DNA of 64,000 nt from Ferrovibrio sp. (GCF_002796975.1 NZ_PEKV01000008.1:22077-86076); one strand, 5' to 3'. Shown: positions 23,256-32,457, numbered from the stretch's first letter. A program made the numbers and translations. Notes: generated from the letters alone by a model not told the origin.

Positions 23256-24173
23256 AGTTACATTAAGGGTGGCGTTAGTGTTGGAAGCGACTTCAATTCG
23301 CTTAGGTCTGATATCAATGATCTGTGGGGAACCGGCAGCGGTGACTACGGCTATGGACAGACAACAAACACGCCGCCAAGTCCTCCATTGGCATCGTTGC
23401 CAGCGCAGACAGAAGCCGGGATGGTCGTTGTAGGAGCCGACTTCCAAGCGTTGATCGCTATAGTCGCTCGCATAGCAGAGCAGCAAGGCACCTCAGACAC
23501 ACTACCAAGTGCAGCGTTATACGACAGCGGCGACATAGCCCAGGCACTAGCCGACTTGCCGAGCATGATTGCTACCGTGGAGGCAAACCGTCTCAGCGTA
23601 GACGTTGCCGGCGCAACACTAACAACCTCAGACCTAGTCAGCGTTCGCACTGATCCTTGGAGCACTGCTGTTAAGCATGAGCTGACAGTCAGCTTTGCAA
23701 ATGAGGATGAAGCCCGTTGGTTCTTCAACAGCGGTGGGCAAATCCGATTTGATGCAAGCCGTACCGGTGGGTCTGGCACATCGCAGAATACTGACTGGAC
23801 CAACCTGCTAACGAATATCGGGACGGTCTACATGAACCACTCCACAACGCAGCAGACAGGTAGCGGAGGCTTCGCTAGCAGCATCGGCTACTACAGCCTC
23901 ACCGACACATACGAGCAACTGTTTACTCAGTCAGGCAGTGGGGCATACGAGACAAACGACTACATCATAAATGCGCGGCGCGAGGATTACACCGGAGTGC
24001 GCGGAGGCAATGGAGCAACCATTAGGTTGCAAGTCATGTTCAACGACGATCACGCCAACATCCATTTTGACACTGTAGACGGCACACTAACTAGCCGCAT
24101 CGGCATGAGAAGGGCGACAGCGTTTGTCAGCATAACCTCGCCAAGTATGACAACGGTAACCCCTATAACATGA
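23253..24173 (+). CDS. Virion structural protein, 306 residues
   Basis: It starts MSYIKGGVSVGSDFNSLRSDINDLWGTGSGDYGYGQ. A beta-rich domain (about 115-300) contains the pattern TVSFANEDEARWFFNSGGQIRF, NTDWTNLL and LQVMFNDD. I recall this pattern from phage neck- or fibre-associated virion proteins in which a particle's free edge is covered. It is first gene of the rightward virion operon and overlaps the next gene by ATGA. The exact position in the virion is unknown. Confidence 0.7.
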   Translation: MSYIKGGVSVGSDFNSLRSDINDLWGTGSGDYGYGQTTNTPPSPPLASLPAQTEAGMVVVGADFQALIAIVARIAEQQGTSDTLPSAALYDSGDIAQALADLPSMIATVEANRLSVDVAGATLTTSDLVSVRTDPWSTAVKHELTVSFANEDEARWFFNSGGQIRFDASRTGGSGTSQNTDWTNLLTNIGTVYMNHSTTQQTGSGGFASSIGYYSLTDTYEQLFTQSGSGAYETNDYIINARREDYTGVRGGNGATIRLQVMFNDDHANIHFDTVDGTLTSRIGMRRATAFVSITSPSMTTVTPIT

Positions 24174-24619
24174 ACAACGTAGTACCACTAAAGCAGCCGA
24201 AAGAGAGCCGAATAGAAATGTCTGAAATCCAAGGGCTAGTGCAGCTCTGGATTACGCAGAACCAAGTGACACCGCACCTTACGCCGAACGTGAAGAAGAA
24301 CCCGGCATCCAATCCACTGTTCGTTGATAGAGATGTGCAGTTCTTGCGACGCGACAAACGCGGCAAGACCATCATCGTAACAGACTCTGGTATAGCGCGG
24401 CTCATAGCCGCAGACCTGTACCTGAATGGCTACAAGTTCACCCCCGACAATATCAAGAATGCACTCTACAAGTTTGTGCATGAGTGGGTCGTAGAGAACG
24501 ACGATTTCGAGTCCTACGAAATACCGCGCGTAGTGCAAGTGAAGAAGCGCGGCCGTCCTCGCAAGGATGGCACATCACGCACAGTCTATGTCCGATTTGA
24601 ACAACCCAAGGAGGATTAA
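24170..24619 (+). CDS. Phage protein with AT-hook motif, 149 residues
   Basis: The body (residues 20-120) is helical and basic. Residues 125-134 read KKRGRPRKDG, a classical AT-hook (core RGRP) that binds the minor groove of AT-rich DNA. The start overlaps the previous stop by 4 bp, and it immediately precedes the portal gene. A role in DNA packaging or virion transcription is possible. I recognise no other domain. Confidence 0.75.
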   Translation: MNNVVPLKQPKESRIEMSEIQGLVQLWITQNQVTPHLTPNVKKNPASNPLFVDRDVQFLRRDKRGKTIIVTDSGIARLIAADLYLNGYKFTPDNIKNALYKFVHEWVVENDDFESYEIPRVVQVKKRGRPRKDGTSRTVYVRFEQPKED

Positions 24620-24621
24620 AT

Positions 24622-24681
24622 ATGAGTACGAATAGAGGTAACACCAGTGGAATTTACAAACACACCAGAAGAAATAGATGA
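24622..24681 (+). CDS. Possible 19-residue peptide overlapping the portal start
   Basis: ATG at 24622 sits 7 nt after a strong GGAGG and opens a 19-codon frame (MSTNRGNTSGIYKHTRRNR) that runs over the GTG start of the portal gene (24647) in another frame and stops at 24681. It could set the level of portal translation by coupling. Evidence is only the ribosome-binding site and spacing. Confidence 0.3.
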   Translation: MSTNRGNTSGIYKHTRRNR

Positions 24682-26689
24682 AAACATAATTGAGATTGAG
24701 ACCAATAATCCTTGGATCAAAGAGGGCGACGAACTAGGAGCCGAGATTGTCGATTACATGCGGTCGTGGACCAAGTACCTGCAGAACTGCGGCCTGTATC
24801 AGAAGTGGGTCAAGCATAGCAATTACTATTACAACAATTACAACAACGCTTGGAACAACAACACGACGAGCATACAGACGATAGGCGAGGGCAACCGATT
24901 TTACTTCATGGTTGCAAACCATTTGAGAGCTATCGGCAAGAACCATATTTCTCTTGCCACGGTAAACCCGCCGGTCTTCGACATTAAAGCGATCAACTCA
25001 GACGCCGACACGCAGAAAGCCAGCCTCATTGGCAACAGCGTGATTGACTACTACATGCACGAAAAGAAACTACGCCAGTATATGAACAAGGCAGTAGAGC
25101 AAGCATGGGTATTCGATGCCGGCTTTGCTGTTACCGAATGGGATGCTAACGAGGGCCGCGAATACGCGACAGACGGCGACAGCCTACGACAAGAGGAAAA
25201 GGAAAGCGGCGATATAGTCTGCTTCAACCCGACCCATTTTGACGTTGCATATGCTCCAACCCGAGACTCATGGCAGGACCAGGACGCAGTAGTCGTGCGC
25301 CAGTTCGTGCCCAAGCAAAGGCTATTATCGCGCTATCCGCATCTGGCAGACGAAATCAACGGAGCCAAAGGGCGCATGTTCAACGACGACGCCTTTAGGA
25401 ATCGCGCATACAACGACTTAGAACTACAGAGCCTCAGTGATGAAGTGGAAATCATCAAGCTATTCCACCGCAAGACAGAATGGATGCCGCAAGGCAGGTT
25501 TGCTATTGCGTTGAACACAGGGACATTGCTGTATGACAGTCCAACGGGATTGCCGTACAGAACGATCCCAGTATTCCGCATGGTGTTTGAGGAACAGATA
25601 AACAATCTACATGGCTGGTCGCCGATCAATGCAGTAGTGCCACAGCAAGAGGCACTTAACATGGTCAACAGCACCATTGTAACGAACCAAGCCAACTACG
25701 GCGTACAGTATGTGGTTGCGCCGAACGGATCTAACATCAATCCAAATTCTATTGCCGGGTTAGTGTTCCTCGAATACACAGGGCAGGTTCCGCCGCAAGG
25801 AATGAACCTCACGCAAACACCCGGAGAGATATACAACTACCGTCAAGAGCTGATGGTAGACATGAACCGGATAACGGGAACGTCTGACGTATCGCGCGGT
25901 GAAGTACCCGGCTCCCTGCAATCAGGATCAGCTCTCGCATTCGTCGCATCGCAGACAGCGCAGAACCAAGGTCCATTCCTACAGAACTTCGCGCAGTTTG
26001 CCGGCGACATAGCAACGGCAATGTTGAAGATGCTGCGCCAGTATATGCCGGAGGATCGCACTATAGCGATATTCGGAAAGCACCAGAGCATTCCGAAGTC
26101 ATTCCGCAAGGACGACCTCGTAAACATTGATCGCGTTATCTGTGAACTCGGAAATATCATGACGCACAGCTTTGCTGGTCGCGCACAGATTGCCGGCGAG
26201 CTGCTTAACAGCGGTAAGGTAGATGCAGAGGGATACTTGCAGGTCATCACCACAGGTAACTTGCAGCCGATGATTGAAGGGCCGCTAGAAGAGATAAATC
26301 ATATACGCAGGGAGTGCGAATGGTTGCAGGATGGAAAGCAACCGTCGGTCTTGCAGCTAGACAATCACGCCTTGCACATACAAGAGAAGCGCAAGCTGCT
26401 AATGCGACCGGAGTTTAGAATGCCGGCTGACAACGCCGCACTCCAGATACAGAAAAACATCATGCAGAACATCATCCAGCATCAACAGATGATGTCGGAG
26501 TTACAGAAGGGCCAGCCACAAATTCCGCAGCCAGGCGGTATGCCGGCCCCAACACAACAAGAATCTGCGCAAGCATCACGGGCAAACCCTGCACCGGATC
26601 AACAGCGCATAGAACAGGCAGGCTCATCAATGCCGCAAATGCCACAAATGCCAATCAACCCACAAACAGGAGCGAGGGCACAACCATAA
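24647..26689 (+). CDS. Portal (head-tail connector) protein
   Basis: A 680-residue portal, the dodecameric ring through which DNA enters the head. Typical features are a helical N-terminus, the central domain with YNYRQELMVDMNRITGTSDVSRGEVPGSLQSGSALAF in two parts (about 400-440), and a Gln/Pro-rich disordered C-terminus (about 610-680). GTG at 24647 after GAGGT is the start. It is directly followed by the scaffold and major capsid genes, the standard head-module order. The length suits podovirus portals. Confidence 0.92.
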   Translation: MEFTNTPEEIDENIIEIETNNPWIKEGDELGAEIVDYMRSWTKYLQNCGLYQKWVKHSNYYYNNYNNAWNNNTTSIQTIGEGNRFYFMVANHLRAIGKNHISLATVNPPVFDIKAINSDADTQKASLIGNSVIDYYMHEKKLRQYMNKAVEQAWVFDAGFAVTEWDANEGREYATDGDSLRQEEKESGDIVCFNPTHFDVAYAPTRDSWQDQDAVVVRQFVPKQRLLSRYPHLADEINGAKGRMFNDDAFRNRAYNDLELQSLSDEVEIIKLFHRKTEWMPQGRFAIALNTGTLLYDSPTGLPYRTIPVFRMVFEEQINNLHGWSPINAVVPQQEALNMVNSTIVTNQANYGVQYVVAPNGSNINPNSIAGLVFLEYTGQVPPQGMNLTQTPGEIYNYRQELMVDMNRITGTSDVSRGEVPGSLQSGSALAFVASQTAQNQGPFLQNFAQFAGDIATAMLKMLRQYMPEDRTIAIFGKHQSIPKSFRKDDLVNIDRVICELGNIMTHSFAGRAQIAGELLNSGKVDAEGYLQVITTGNLQPMIEGPLEEINHIRRECEWLQDGKQPSVLQLDNHALHIQEKRKLLMRPEFRMPADNAALQIQKNIMQNIIQHQQMMSELQKGQPQIPQPGGMPAPTQQESAQASRANPAPDQQRIEQAGSSMPQMPQMPINPQTGARAQP

Positions 26690-26701
26690 AAAGGAGACAA
26701 T

Positions 26702-27682
26702 ATGGAAAACAACACAGGAGCAGCGAACCAAGCAGCTACTACCGCCAACCAGAGCGAAGCAACACCTAGCAAGGGCGAACAACTACCAAGCTGGATGAAC
26801 GAATACCTCGGAGACGAGGCAAAGGCGAACTCAGACACAACTGAGGATCAGTCAAACGGAAACCTGGATAGGCTGGCAAGACAACTAAGCGAGGGTGAAG
26901 TGGAGGAAGAATCCGAACCGGCACAAGAAGAAGAATTCACCGTCAAGGTGAACAAGAAGGAATTGAAGCTAAAGCGCGATCAAGTCATATCGCTAGCGCA
27001 ACAAGCTATAGCAGCAAACGACATTATGGGCCGCGCAAAGCAAGAGCGCGAGCAAGTGCAATCCGATGCCAACAAGGTGAAGCAAATCGCTGCACAGTTT
27101 GGGCAGTTCGTGAATGCATTTAAGTCTGGTGATCCTGACACACTAGAACGATTTGCAGAGCGCATAGGCGTTGATCTGCAAACTATCGTTATAAGCATGG
27201 CGAGCAGATACTTTGAGCGTGAGCAAATGAGCCCAGAAGCCCGCAAGGCAATGGAGCTAGAGCGCAAGCTAAAGTACATGGAAGAACAGCAGCAGGCGCA
27301 AGAGCGTGATGCACAAGAGCGCAAGCGTCGTTACGAGGCGAACCGCGCCAAGCAACACATTGACGGCGAGCTGCCAGAGGCAATCAAAAAAGCCGGGCTA
27401 CCCGACAACACAGCAACGCGAAGACGTATTGTTGAATTGTGGTTAGGTGCTGTGCAAGCGGGGCAAGACCCGACAGCGCATGACGTAGCTAGCTGGGTTA
27501 AGCAGGAGCGTGCGCGCGATGGCATAACCGACATAGGTACGATTGAGCAAATCATCAAAGAGCTAGCAAAGAAGAAGCAGCCCCAGGTTCGTTTTAAGTC
27601 AGCACCAAAAGCTACCAACGCATCGAAGCGATATATGACCGAAAGCGAATATGAGAAGCAGAGAAAAGGCGGAAAAATATAA
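26702..27682 (+). CDS. Capsid scaffolding protein
   Basis: A 326-residue, highly charged, coiled-coil-rich protein. The acidic N-terminus (1-85) is followed by a beta patch EFTVKVNKKELKLKRDQV (about 83-100), a long helix with Gln/Glu/Arg repeats (LERKLKYMEEQQQAQERDAQERK, about 185-207) and a basic C-terminus that usually docks to the capsid protein. The position between portal and major capsid genes fits a scaffold. AAAGGAG precedes the ATG. A TATAAATA octamer overlaps its stop codon. Confidence 0.88.
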   Translation: MENNTGAANQAATTANQSEATPSKGEQLPSWMNEYLGDEAKANSDTTEDQSNGNLDRLARQLSEGEVEEESEPAQEEEFTVKVNKKELKLKRDQVISLAQQAIAANDIMGRAKQEREQVQSDANKVKQIAAQFGQFVNAFKSGDPDTLERFAERIGVDLQTIVISMASRYFEREQMSPEARKAMELERKLKYMEEQQQAQERDAQERKRRYEANRAKQHIDGELPEAIKKAGLPDNTATRRRIVELWLGAVQAGQDPTAHDVASWVKQERARDGITDIGTIEQIIKELAKKKQPQVRFKSAPKATNASKRYMTESEYEKQRKGGKI

Positions 27683-27685
27683 ATA
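27678..27685 (+). promoter_or_regulatory. TATAAATA octamer before the major capsid gene
   Basis: Exact TATAAATA overlapping the stop codon of the scaffold gene, 184 bp before the capsid start. The intervening leader contains an open frame of 33 codons (27693-27794, stop TGA) without a ribosome-binding site, and AAAGGAGAT at 27847. Confidence 0.4.
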
Positions 27686-27868
27686 CGGTTGAATAGTCCC
27701 GCGTACCAAGTGGGCATCACGTTTAATGCAGCAACGCATGTCAGCATACCAGCGACAAGGCAGCGGTGCAGGTAACATCCTAAGCAGCAGTTGAGTTACA
27801 CCAAATCCAACAGCGGAGGCGAAGGCTAATGAACCAAAAATAATTAGAAAAGGAGATATTAGCCACAC

Positions 27869-29116
27869 ATGGCAACATACAATACAGTATCCCAAGTAGG
27901 CGGGATTTTAAAGAATGTCTATAACAAGAAAGTCGTTGACGTAGTACCAGATAATTTAGCTGTGTTCTTCGATATGTTTCAGTTCTCTGGTGGAGCTGAA
28001 AAGATAGGTAGCAAGTTCGTTACCGAAGTAAACTTTGGATCAGAAAACGGTATTACGGTTGCCGCAGGCGACGCAGGAATCGTTGACTTAAAAGCACCAG
28101 AAGCACCGGCAATTAAGCAAGCGGAAGTCACTGGTAGCCAGATCATCAACAGTGCTTGGGTCGCATGGGACACAGTTACACGCGCGATCAAGGCAGATAG
28201 CCCGCAAGCATTCGAGTCATTGTTTGATAGAACAATGAAGAACTTGAGAAACGGCCATCGCCGCGCCCAAGTCTTAAACATACTTTACGGTGGAGACAAC
28301 ATTGGTGTTGTTTCTGCCGGCGCGAACAGCGCAACACAAACCATTTCCCTTGCAACATATGCGCCTGGTATTTGGTTCGCGTCAGAAGGCATGTTCGTTG
28401 ATATCTATGACCCGACATTAAACACAAAGCGCAATGGCGCAGACGTAAAGGTTATTGGATACAATACAGTAACTCGTACAGTCACATTGTCAGCAACAGT
28501 AAACACCACCACAGATGATATTATCGTTCCTCGCGGAACAGTATCTGGTGCTGCTTATGTTGAAGGTATTGGATTGTCCGCTGCACTCGGAAAGACTTCC
28601 GGCGACTTATACGGATTGAGCGTTACCACTTACCCAAGCTGGAAACCTGCACAATTCCCTGTCGGTGGTGCTTTATCACAAGAGAAACTTGATGAAGCAG
28701 TTACCCTTGGATTCAACAAGGGCTTCACTGGCAAGTATGTATTGTTGACCTCTGGTGCAACATTCAACAACTTGCACACTGAACAACTGTCTCGCGTTAT
28801 GACCCGCGACTATGGCAACAGCAATACCCCAGCAGGGTTGCGCGGTATCGGCTATAGAATTCAAGGAGACATACTTGTGGACGTTGTTTCTCATCCTTGG
28901 ATCAAGAACGGAGAATCCTACTTGGTTCCAGACGATGACTCTTGGAGACGTATCGGAACTGTTGATTTAACCTTAGGTGATCCAACAGGTGAAGAGTCCA
29001 TCATCCAGAAGCTACAAGGTAAGACCGGTTATGAAATCACTTCATACTCATTGAACTCCATGTTCTCTGAAACCGCTTACCAAGGCGTCAAGTTGACTGG
29101 CATCGTGAACAACTAA
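27869..29116 (+). CDS. Major capsid protein
   Basis: A 415-residue HK97-fold-like capsid protein by position (after portal and scaffold) and composition. The N-terminus MATYNTVSQVGGILKNVYNKKVV precedes a beta-rich body (VSAGANSATQTISLATYAPGIWF, VKVIGYNTVTRTVTLSATVN). A C-terminal region LTLGDPTGEESIIQKLQGKTGYEITSYS lies near residue 375. Codon use differs from neighbours and looks adapted for high expression. A terminator follows. It is preceded by a 186-bp leader. Confidence 0.88.
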   Translation: MATYNTVSQVGGILKNVYNKKVVDVVPDNLAVFFDMFQFSGGAEKIGSKFVTEVNFGSENGITVAAGDAGIVDLKAPEAPAIKQAEVTGSQIINSAWVAWDTVTRAIKADSPQAFESLFDRTMKNLRNGHRRAQVLNILYGGDNIGVVSAGANSATQTISLATYAPGIWFASEGMFVDIYDPTLNTKRNGADVKVIGYNTVTRTVTLSATVNTTTDDIIVPRGTVSGAAYVEGIGLSAALGKTSGDLYGLSVTTYPSWKPAQFPVGGALSQEKLDEAVTLGFNKGFTGKYVLLTSGATFNNLHTEQLSRVMTRDYGNSNTPAGLRGIGYRIQGDILVDVVSHPWIKNGESYLVPDDDSWRRIGTVDLTLGDPTGEESIIQKLQGKTGYEITSYSLNSMFSETAYQGVKLTGIVNN

Positions 29117-29145
29117 GTTTAGTCAAAATCAATAAGTGTCACAGA

Positions 29146-29176
29146 GGGAGGTAGGTAACTGCCTCCCTTTGCTTTT
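29146..29176 (+). terminator. Intrinsic terminator after the major capsid gene
   Basis: GGGAGG (29146-29151) pairs with CCTCCC (29162-29167) and is followed by TTTGCTTTT. CATAAATA begins 2 bp later, so this is a compact end-of-unit/start-of-unit arrangement. Confidence 0.8.
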
Positions 29177-29177
29177 G

Positions 29178-29185
29178 CATAAATA
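29178..29185 (+). promoter_or_regulatory. CATAAATA octamer, promoter-like
   Basis: It lies directly after the capsid terminator and 32 bp before the ATG at 29218, the distance expected for a -10-type element with a short leader. Confidence 0.5.
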
Positions 29186-29217
29186 GCATTGATATCGATA
29201 CTAACGGAGTTACCCAT

Positions 29218-29733
29218 ATGGACATTTCATCATTATTAGACGGCCTCAAAGATAAGCTAAAAGAGCTAAACCTCGATGAGCTAGCCGGCGCACAAAAGAC
29301 AGGCAACGTTGAGATAGAGCTTAAAGCGGGTAGCAACCCGGACAGCTTAAGCAACATGCTGCAACGTGACCCAGACCCAGAGACAGCACTAGCCCGACAA
29401 TCCAGAGAGCTAGGCAAGAACGTCAATCGTGGTCTTGAGGATGCAGGCACCGGGATCAGCGACAAAGCAGACGATGCTAGCGACTGGTTCAAGTCGTTCT
29501 CACGCAACCCAATCGACAACGCAGCACAAGACGCAGGGACTACGCTTAAGCGTGGTGCGCGCGATGCTATGACAACTGGCGGCAGGTTTGCGGAAGACCT
29601 GGGCGATAAAGCCGGGGACGTATACCAAGACTCGCCACTCTTACAGGGTGGAGCAGAGAAGATTAAGCAGCTCTTACAGCAATCCGGCCTCTCAGCGGAA
29701 GAACTCTTAGGCGCACTAAAGAATAGACAATAA
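29218..29733 (+). CDS. Hypothetical virion-region protein, 171 residues
   Basis: Not recognised. It starts MDISSLLDGLKDKLKELNLDELAG, is acidic and helical, contains repeated Gly/Asp turns (RGLEDAGTGISDKADDASDWFKSF) and ends with a helix LSAEELLGALKNRQ. It lies between the capsid and fibre-like genes. A minor virion or assembly role is an inference from position. Confidence 0.65.
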   Translation: MDISSLLDGLKDKLKELNLDELAGAQKTGNVEIELKAGSNPDSLSNMLQRDPDPETALARQSRELGKNVNRGLEDAGTGISDKADDASDWFKSFSRNPIDNAAQDAGTTLKRGARDAMTTGGRFAEDLGDKAGDVYQDSPLLQGGAEKIKQLLQQSGLSAEELLGALKNRQ

Positions 29734-29766
29734 GACCCGGAATGGGCGCACTTAATAAGGTAATTA

Positions 29767-30717
29767 GTGGCAACACCAAAAACGTTTAACGGAGTAGTTT
29801 ACCAGATACCAACCACCGGCGAGACCGGATGGGGTGATGAAGTAGCAGACTTCCTAGTGTCAGTCGCGGACAACGCGGCGACACTAAACTCAGCGCAAAC
29901 ATTACAGAACAAGACACTCGCTCTCCCGATCATAAGAGGGCTTGGGAATAACGATGCCTTGACCCTCGTTAAGGGAACAACTGGGCAGCGCCCATTGACA
30001 CCGGCAGCCGGCGATATTCGTTGGAATACGACAACAGGCAGCATGGAAATAAACGACGGTAGCCAATGGCTTCAAATGACCGGGCCGTCTGGATTCGTCC
30101 AATCAATATCTGGAACAGCAAATGAGGTCACAGTAAGCGGAACAACTACAGCGACAGTTAGCTTGCCTAGTGCGCTGACATTTACAGGCAAGACAGTTAC
30201 CGGGGGTACTTTCGACACACCGACAATCAATACCCCAGCGATCAGCGGAGCAACATTAAGCGGGTCTACGCTTGCAAATTCTTTGACGGCATATGGGGTG
30301 CCGACAGATGTAGCCTTTACACTATCCAGCAAAGGCAATGCCGCAATAGCACTGGCAGCTAACTCAGCTACCCAGGTATCCGTCTTAGGCCCAAGCCTTG
30401 CAGTCAACTATTTGAGCATTGGCGGCAGTGTAACAGGGCAACCAATCATCATAACAGCGCAGGGTATTGACGCTGTAATAGGCATAACATTCGCGCCAGT
30501 CGATAACGGCGACGTAATCATCGACTCAACGGGAGCATTAGTTCTCCCACGCGGTACGACTGCTGAGAGGCCCGGGACATCGGCTGATGGCTATATCCGC
30601 TACAACGATGAACTCGAAACAGTCGAAGCGCATATCAGCGGCGGATGGAAAAGCTGGGCAGTAGTAGACGAGCTACTAAACAACCAGTCTGTAATCCTTA
30701 AGGCGATGGGCTTCTAA
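29767..30717 (+). CDS. Fibre/appendage-like virion protein, paralog 1
   Basis: 316 residues, GTG start. The N-terminal about 55 residues (TFNGVVYQIPTTGETGWGDEVADFL, NKTLALPII) are shared with the next gene and typical of phage appendage proteins, probably the virion-anchoring part. The rest is low-complexity beta-rich sequence with five-residue spacing (GKTVTGGTFDTPTINTPAIS and onward), then a region GALVLPRGTTAERPGTSADGYIRYN, common in phage fibres before the tip. The receptor is unknown. Confidence 0.78.
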   Translation: MATPKTFNGVVYQIPTTGETGWGDEVADFLVSVADNAATLNSAQTLQNKTLALPIIRGLGNNDALTLVKGTTGQRPLTPAAGDIRWNTTTGSMEINDGSQWLQMTGPSGFVQSISGTANEVTVSGTTTATVSLPSALTFTGKTVTGGTFDTPTINTPAISGATLSGSTLANSLTAYGVPTDVAFTLSSKGNAAIALAANSATQVSVLGPSLAVNYLSIGGSVTGQPIIITAQGIDAVIGITFAPVDNGDVIIDSTGALVLPRGTTAERPGTSADGYIRYNDELETVEAHISGGWKSWAVVDELLNNQSVILKAMGF

Positions 30718-30739
30718 AGAGAAAGAACCGACGCCTATT

Positions 30740-30747
30740 GATAAATA
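30740..30747 (+). promoter_or_regulatory. GATAAATA octamer, promoter-like
   Basis: Intergenic, 37 bp before the GTG start at 30785, the same geometry as at 29178-29185. Confidence 0.45.
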
Positions 30748-30784
30748 GCTGTATTGCATAATCAGGAATTTAACAGGCGTTAGC

Positions 30785-31546
30785 GTGACAGTACAAAAGA
30801 CATTCAACGGATCAACTTACAATCTACCGACTACTGGCGAAACGGGATGGGGAGACCAGACAACCGACTTCCTTAGTGATCTTGCAGACAATGCAGTCGC
30901 AAAAACAGCCACCCAGACATTGACCAACAAGACGTTGATAGCCCCGACAATTGAGGGCGGGGTGTTCACCGACTTTACATTCGAAGAAGTAACATTCATT
31001 GATCCAGTGATAATTGACGGGACCATTACAGGGACCGAAATAACCGACGTCGAAATCACAGAATCGACAATAAGCACCACGGCGATCAGCGCCTCTACGG
31101 TAACTGGCACCACGATCAGCAGCTCAACGATAACCGGAACTGCAATAAGCAGCTCAACAATCGCAGGAGCAACAATCAGCGGTACAACTACGCTGCCGGG
31201 TGGCGCGTCGATTAGCTCTGACGGATTTATAACTGTGTCAACGGCGGCTGCAATATCAGCGGCAGGAGCCGACCAGAACAACGCAACTGCGCTAACCAAG
31301 CAATTCAACGTTATATCAACCGTCGCATTTGGTAATGACGGAGTGCGACTGCCATCAGCAGCCGGCGGCAAAGAAATATCTGTAGTCAACGCCAGTAGCG
31401 AAACGTTGAAAATATATCCAGCAACCGGCGCTGCCATCAACGGCGGATCAACAAACCAATCAATAAACCTAGGAGTCGGGGCCTGTCTGAAATTGACCGC
31501 CGTTAGCGCGATCCAATGGTATGCGTTTTACGGAGTATACGGTTAA
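30785..31546 (+). CDS. Fibre/appendage-like virion protein with pentapeptide-type repeats, paralog 2
   Basis: 253 residues, GTG start. The N-terminal domain (TFNGSTYNLPTTGETGWGDQ) matches the preceding gene. Residues about 50-134 form 17 consecutive five-residue units of the type (T/A)-I-x-x-(T/S), for example TISTT-AISAS-TVTGT, a pattern expected to fold as a four-sided beta-helix. A beta-rich tip (about 140-253, with SETLKIYPATGAAINGG) follows. The repeat length suggests a rigid rod of about four turns. The stop overlaps the next start (TAATG). Confidence 0.8.
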   Translation: MTVQKTFNGSTYNLPTTGETGWGDQTTDFLSDLADNAVAKTATQTLTNKTLIAPTIEGGVFTDFTFEEVTFIDPVIIDGTITGTEITDVEITESTISTTAISASTVTGTTISSSTITGTAISSSTIAGATISGTTTLPGGASISSDGFITVSTAAAISAAGADQNNATALTKQFNVISTVAFGNDGVRLPSAAGGKEISVVNASSETLKIYPATGAAINGGSTNQSINLGVGACLKLTAVSAIQWYAFYGVYG

Positions 31547-32457
31547 TGGCTATCATTACATCATCGAAGCTGCTTACAAAAATCAAAGCCAAAGCATTCT
31601 TAGCTTCCAACAATGCCGGCTTTTCAAATCAAGACATTCTCGACTTAGCAACAGACGAATTGCTAGACACCATCGTTCCAGAAATCATGGAAGTGCATGA
31701 GGGGTTCTTGCTCTACTCGGAAGAGGTAGCAGTAGCTGCCAACACGGGACAGGTAAGAATACCAGACAGAGCAATCGGCGGGTCTATACGACACATCTAT
31801 TGGGTAGACGCCAACAACACCCGCAAGGTAATTGACCGATTGGACCAAGAAGACAAAGAGAGCTTCAGCGGATCGTCGGGACAAGTCCGGAACTTTATAA
31901 TTGAAGGCAACTATATCAGCCTTTTGCCAGCGCCAAGCAGTGCGGGCACATTGGTTATTTCGTTTCCGTTCCGCCCAAGCCAGATCGTTGAAGAATCCAA
32001 ATGCAAGCAGATACAGGCTATCGACTACGACACTCGTACTGTGTCGGTTGCGAGCATTCCATCATCGTGGGTACTGCCAACAGAATTCGATTGCGTGAAC
32101 TATGAGTCAGGCAACGAGATACTTTACTACAATCATGCCGGCACTATAGCGGGCAACAATATTCAATTTGATCAGCCAATAGGCAGCATGAAAGTAGGGG
32201 ACTGGATATGCCTACCAAGAGAGGCGCCAGTAGCAATGGTCGTCGAAGAACTGCACAGCTATTTGGTGCAGCTAACGGCGGCAGAAATAATTAAACAGCG
32301 CGGACAGACCGAGCAATACAAGTCTAGCAAAGAGAAGTTAGAGAATATCCGCAAGCGTATACCGCTGCTCATCAACAATCGAGTGCAGTCCAAGCCATTC
32401 CAAACAGGTCGCCCAAATCCATTCTTCAATGTGGGCAGGGGCGGCTTCTCTAGATGA
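31546..32457 (+). CDS. Head-tail adaptor / tail tubular A-like protein
   Basis: 303 residues, MAIITSSKLLTKIKAKAFLASNNAGF at the start. Early helices (NQDILDLATDELLDTIVPEIM) are followed by beta-rich sequence (QVRIPDRAIGGSIRHIYWVD) and a C-terminal helix (AAEIIKQRGQTEQYKSSKEKLENI). The layout and the place just before the 912-residue nozzle-like protein match adaptor (tail tubular A) proteins of podoviruses. It overlaps the next gene by ATGA. It is longer than T7 gp11, so the match is by position and pattern. Confidence 0.7.
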   Translation: MAIITSSKLLTKIKAKAFLASNNAGFSNQDILDLATDELLDTIVPEIMEVHEGFLLYSEEVAVAANTGQVRIPDRAIGGSIRHIYWVDANNTRKVIDRLDQEDKESFSGSSGQVRNFIIEGNYISLLPAPSSAGTLVISFPFRPSQIVEESKCKQIQAIDYDTRTVSVASIPSSWVLPTEFDCVNYESGNEILYYNHAGTIAGNNIQFDQPIGSMKVGDWICLPREAPVAMVVEELHSYLVQLTAAEIIKQRGQTEQYKSSKEKLENIRKRIPLLINNRVQSKPFQTGRPNPFFNVGRGGFSR

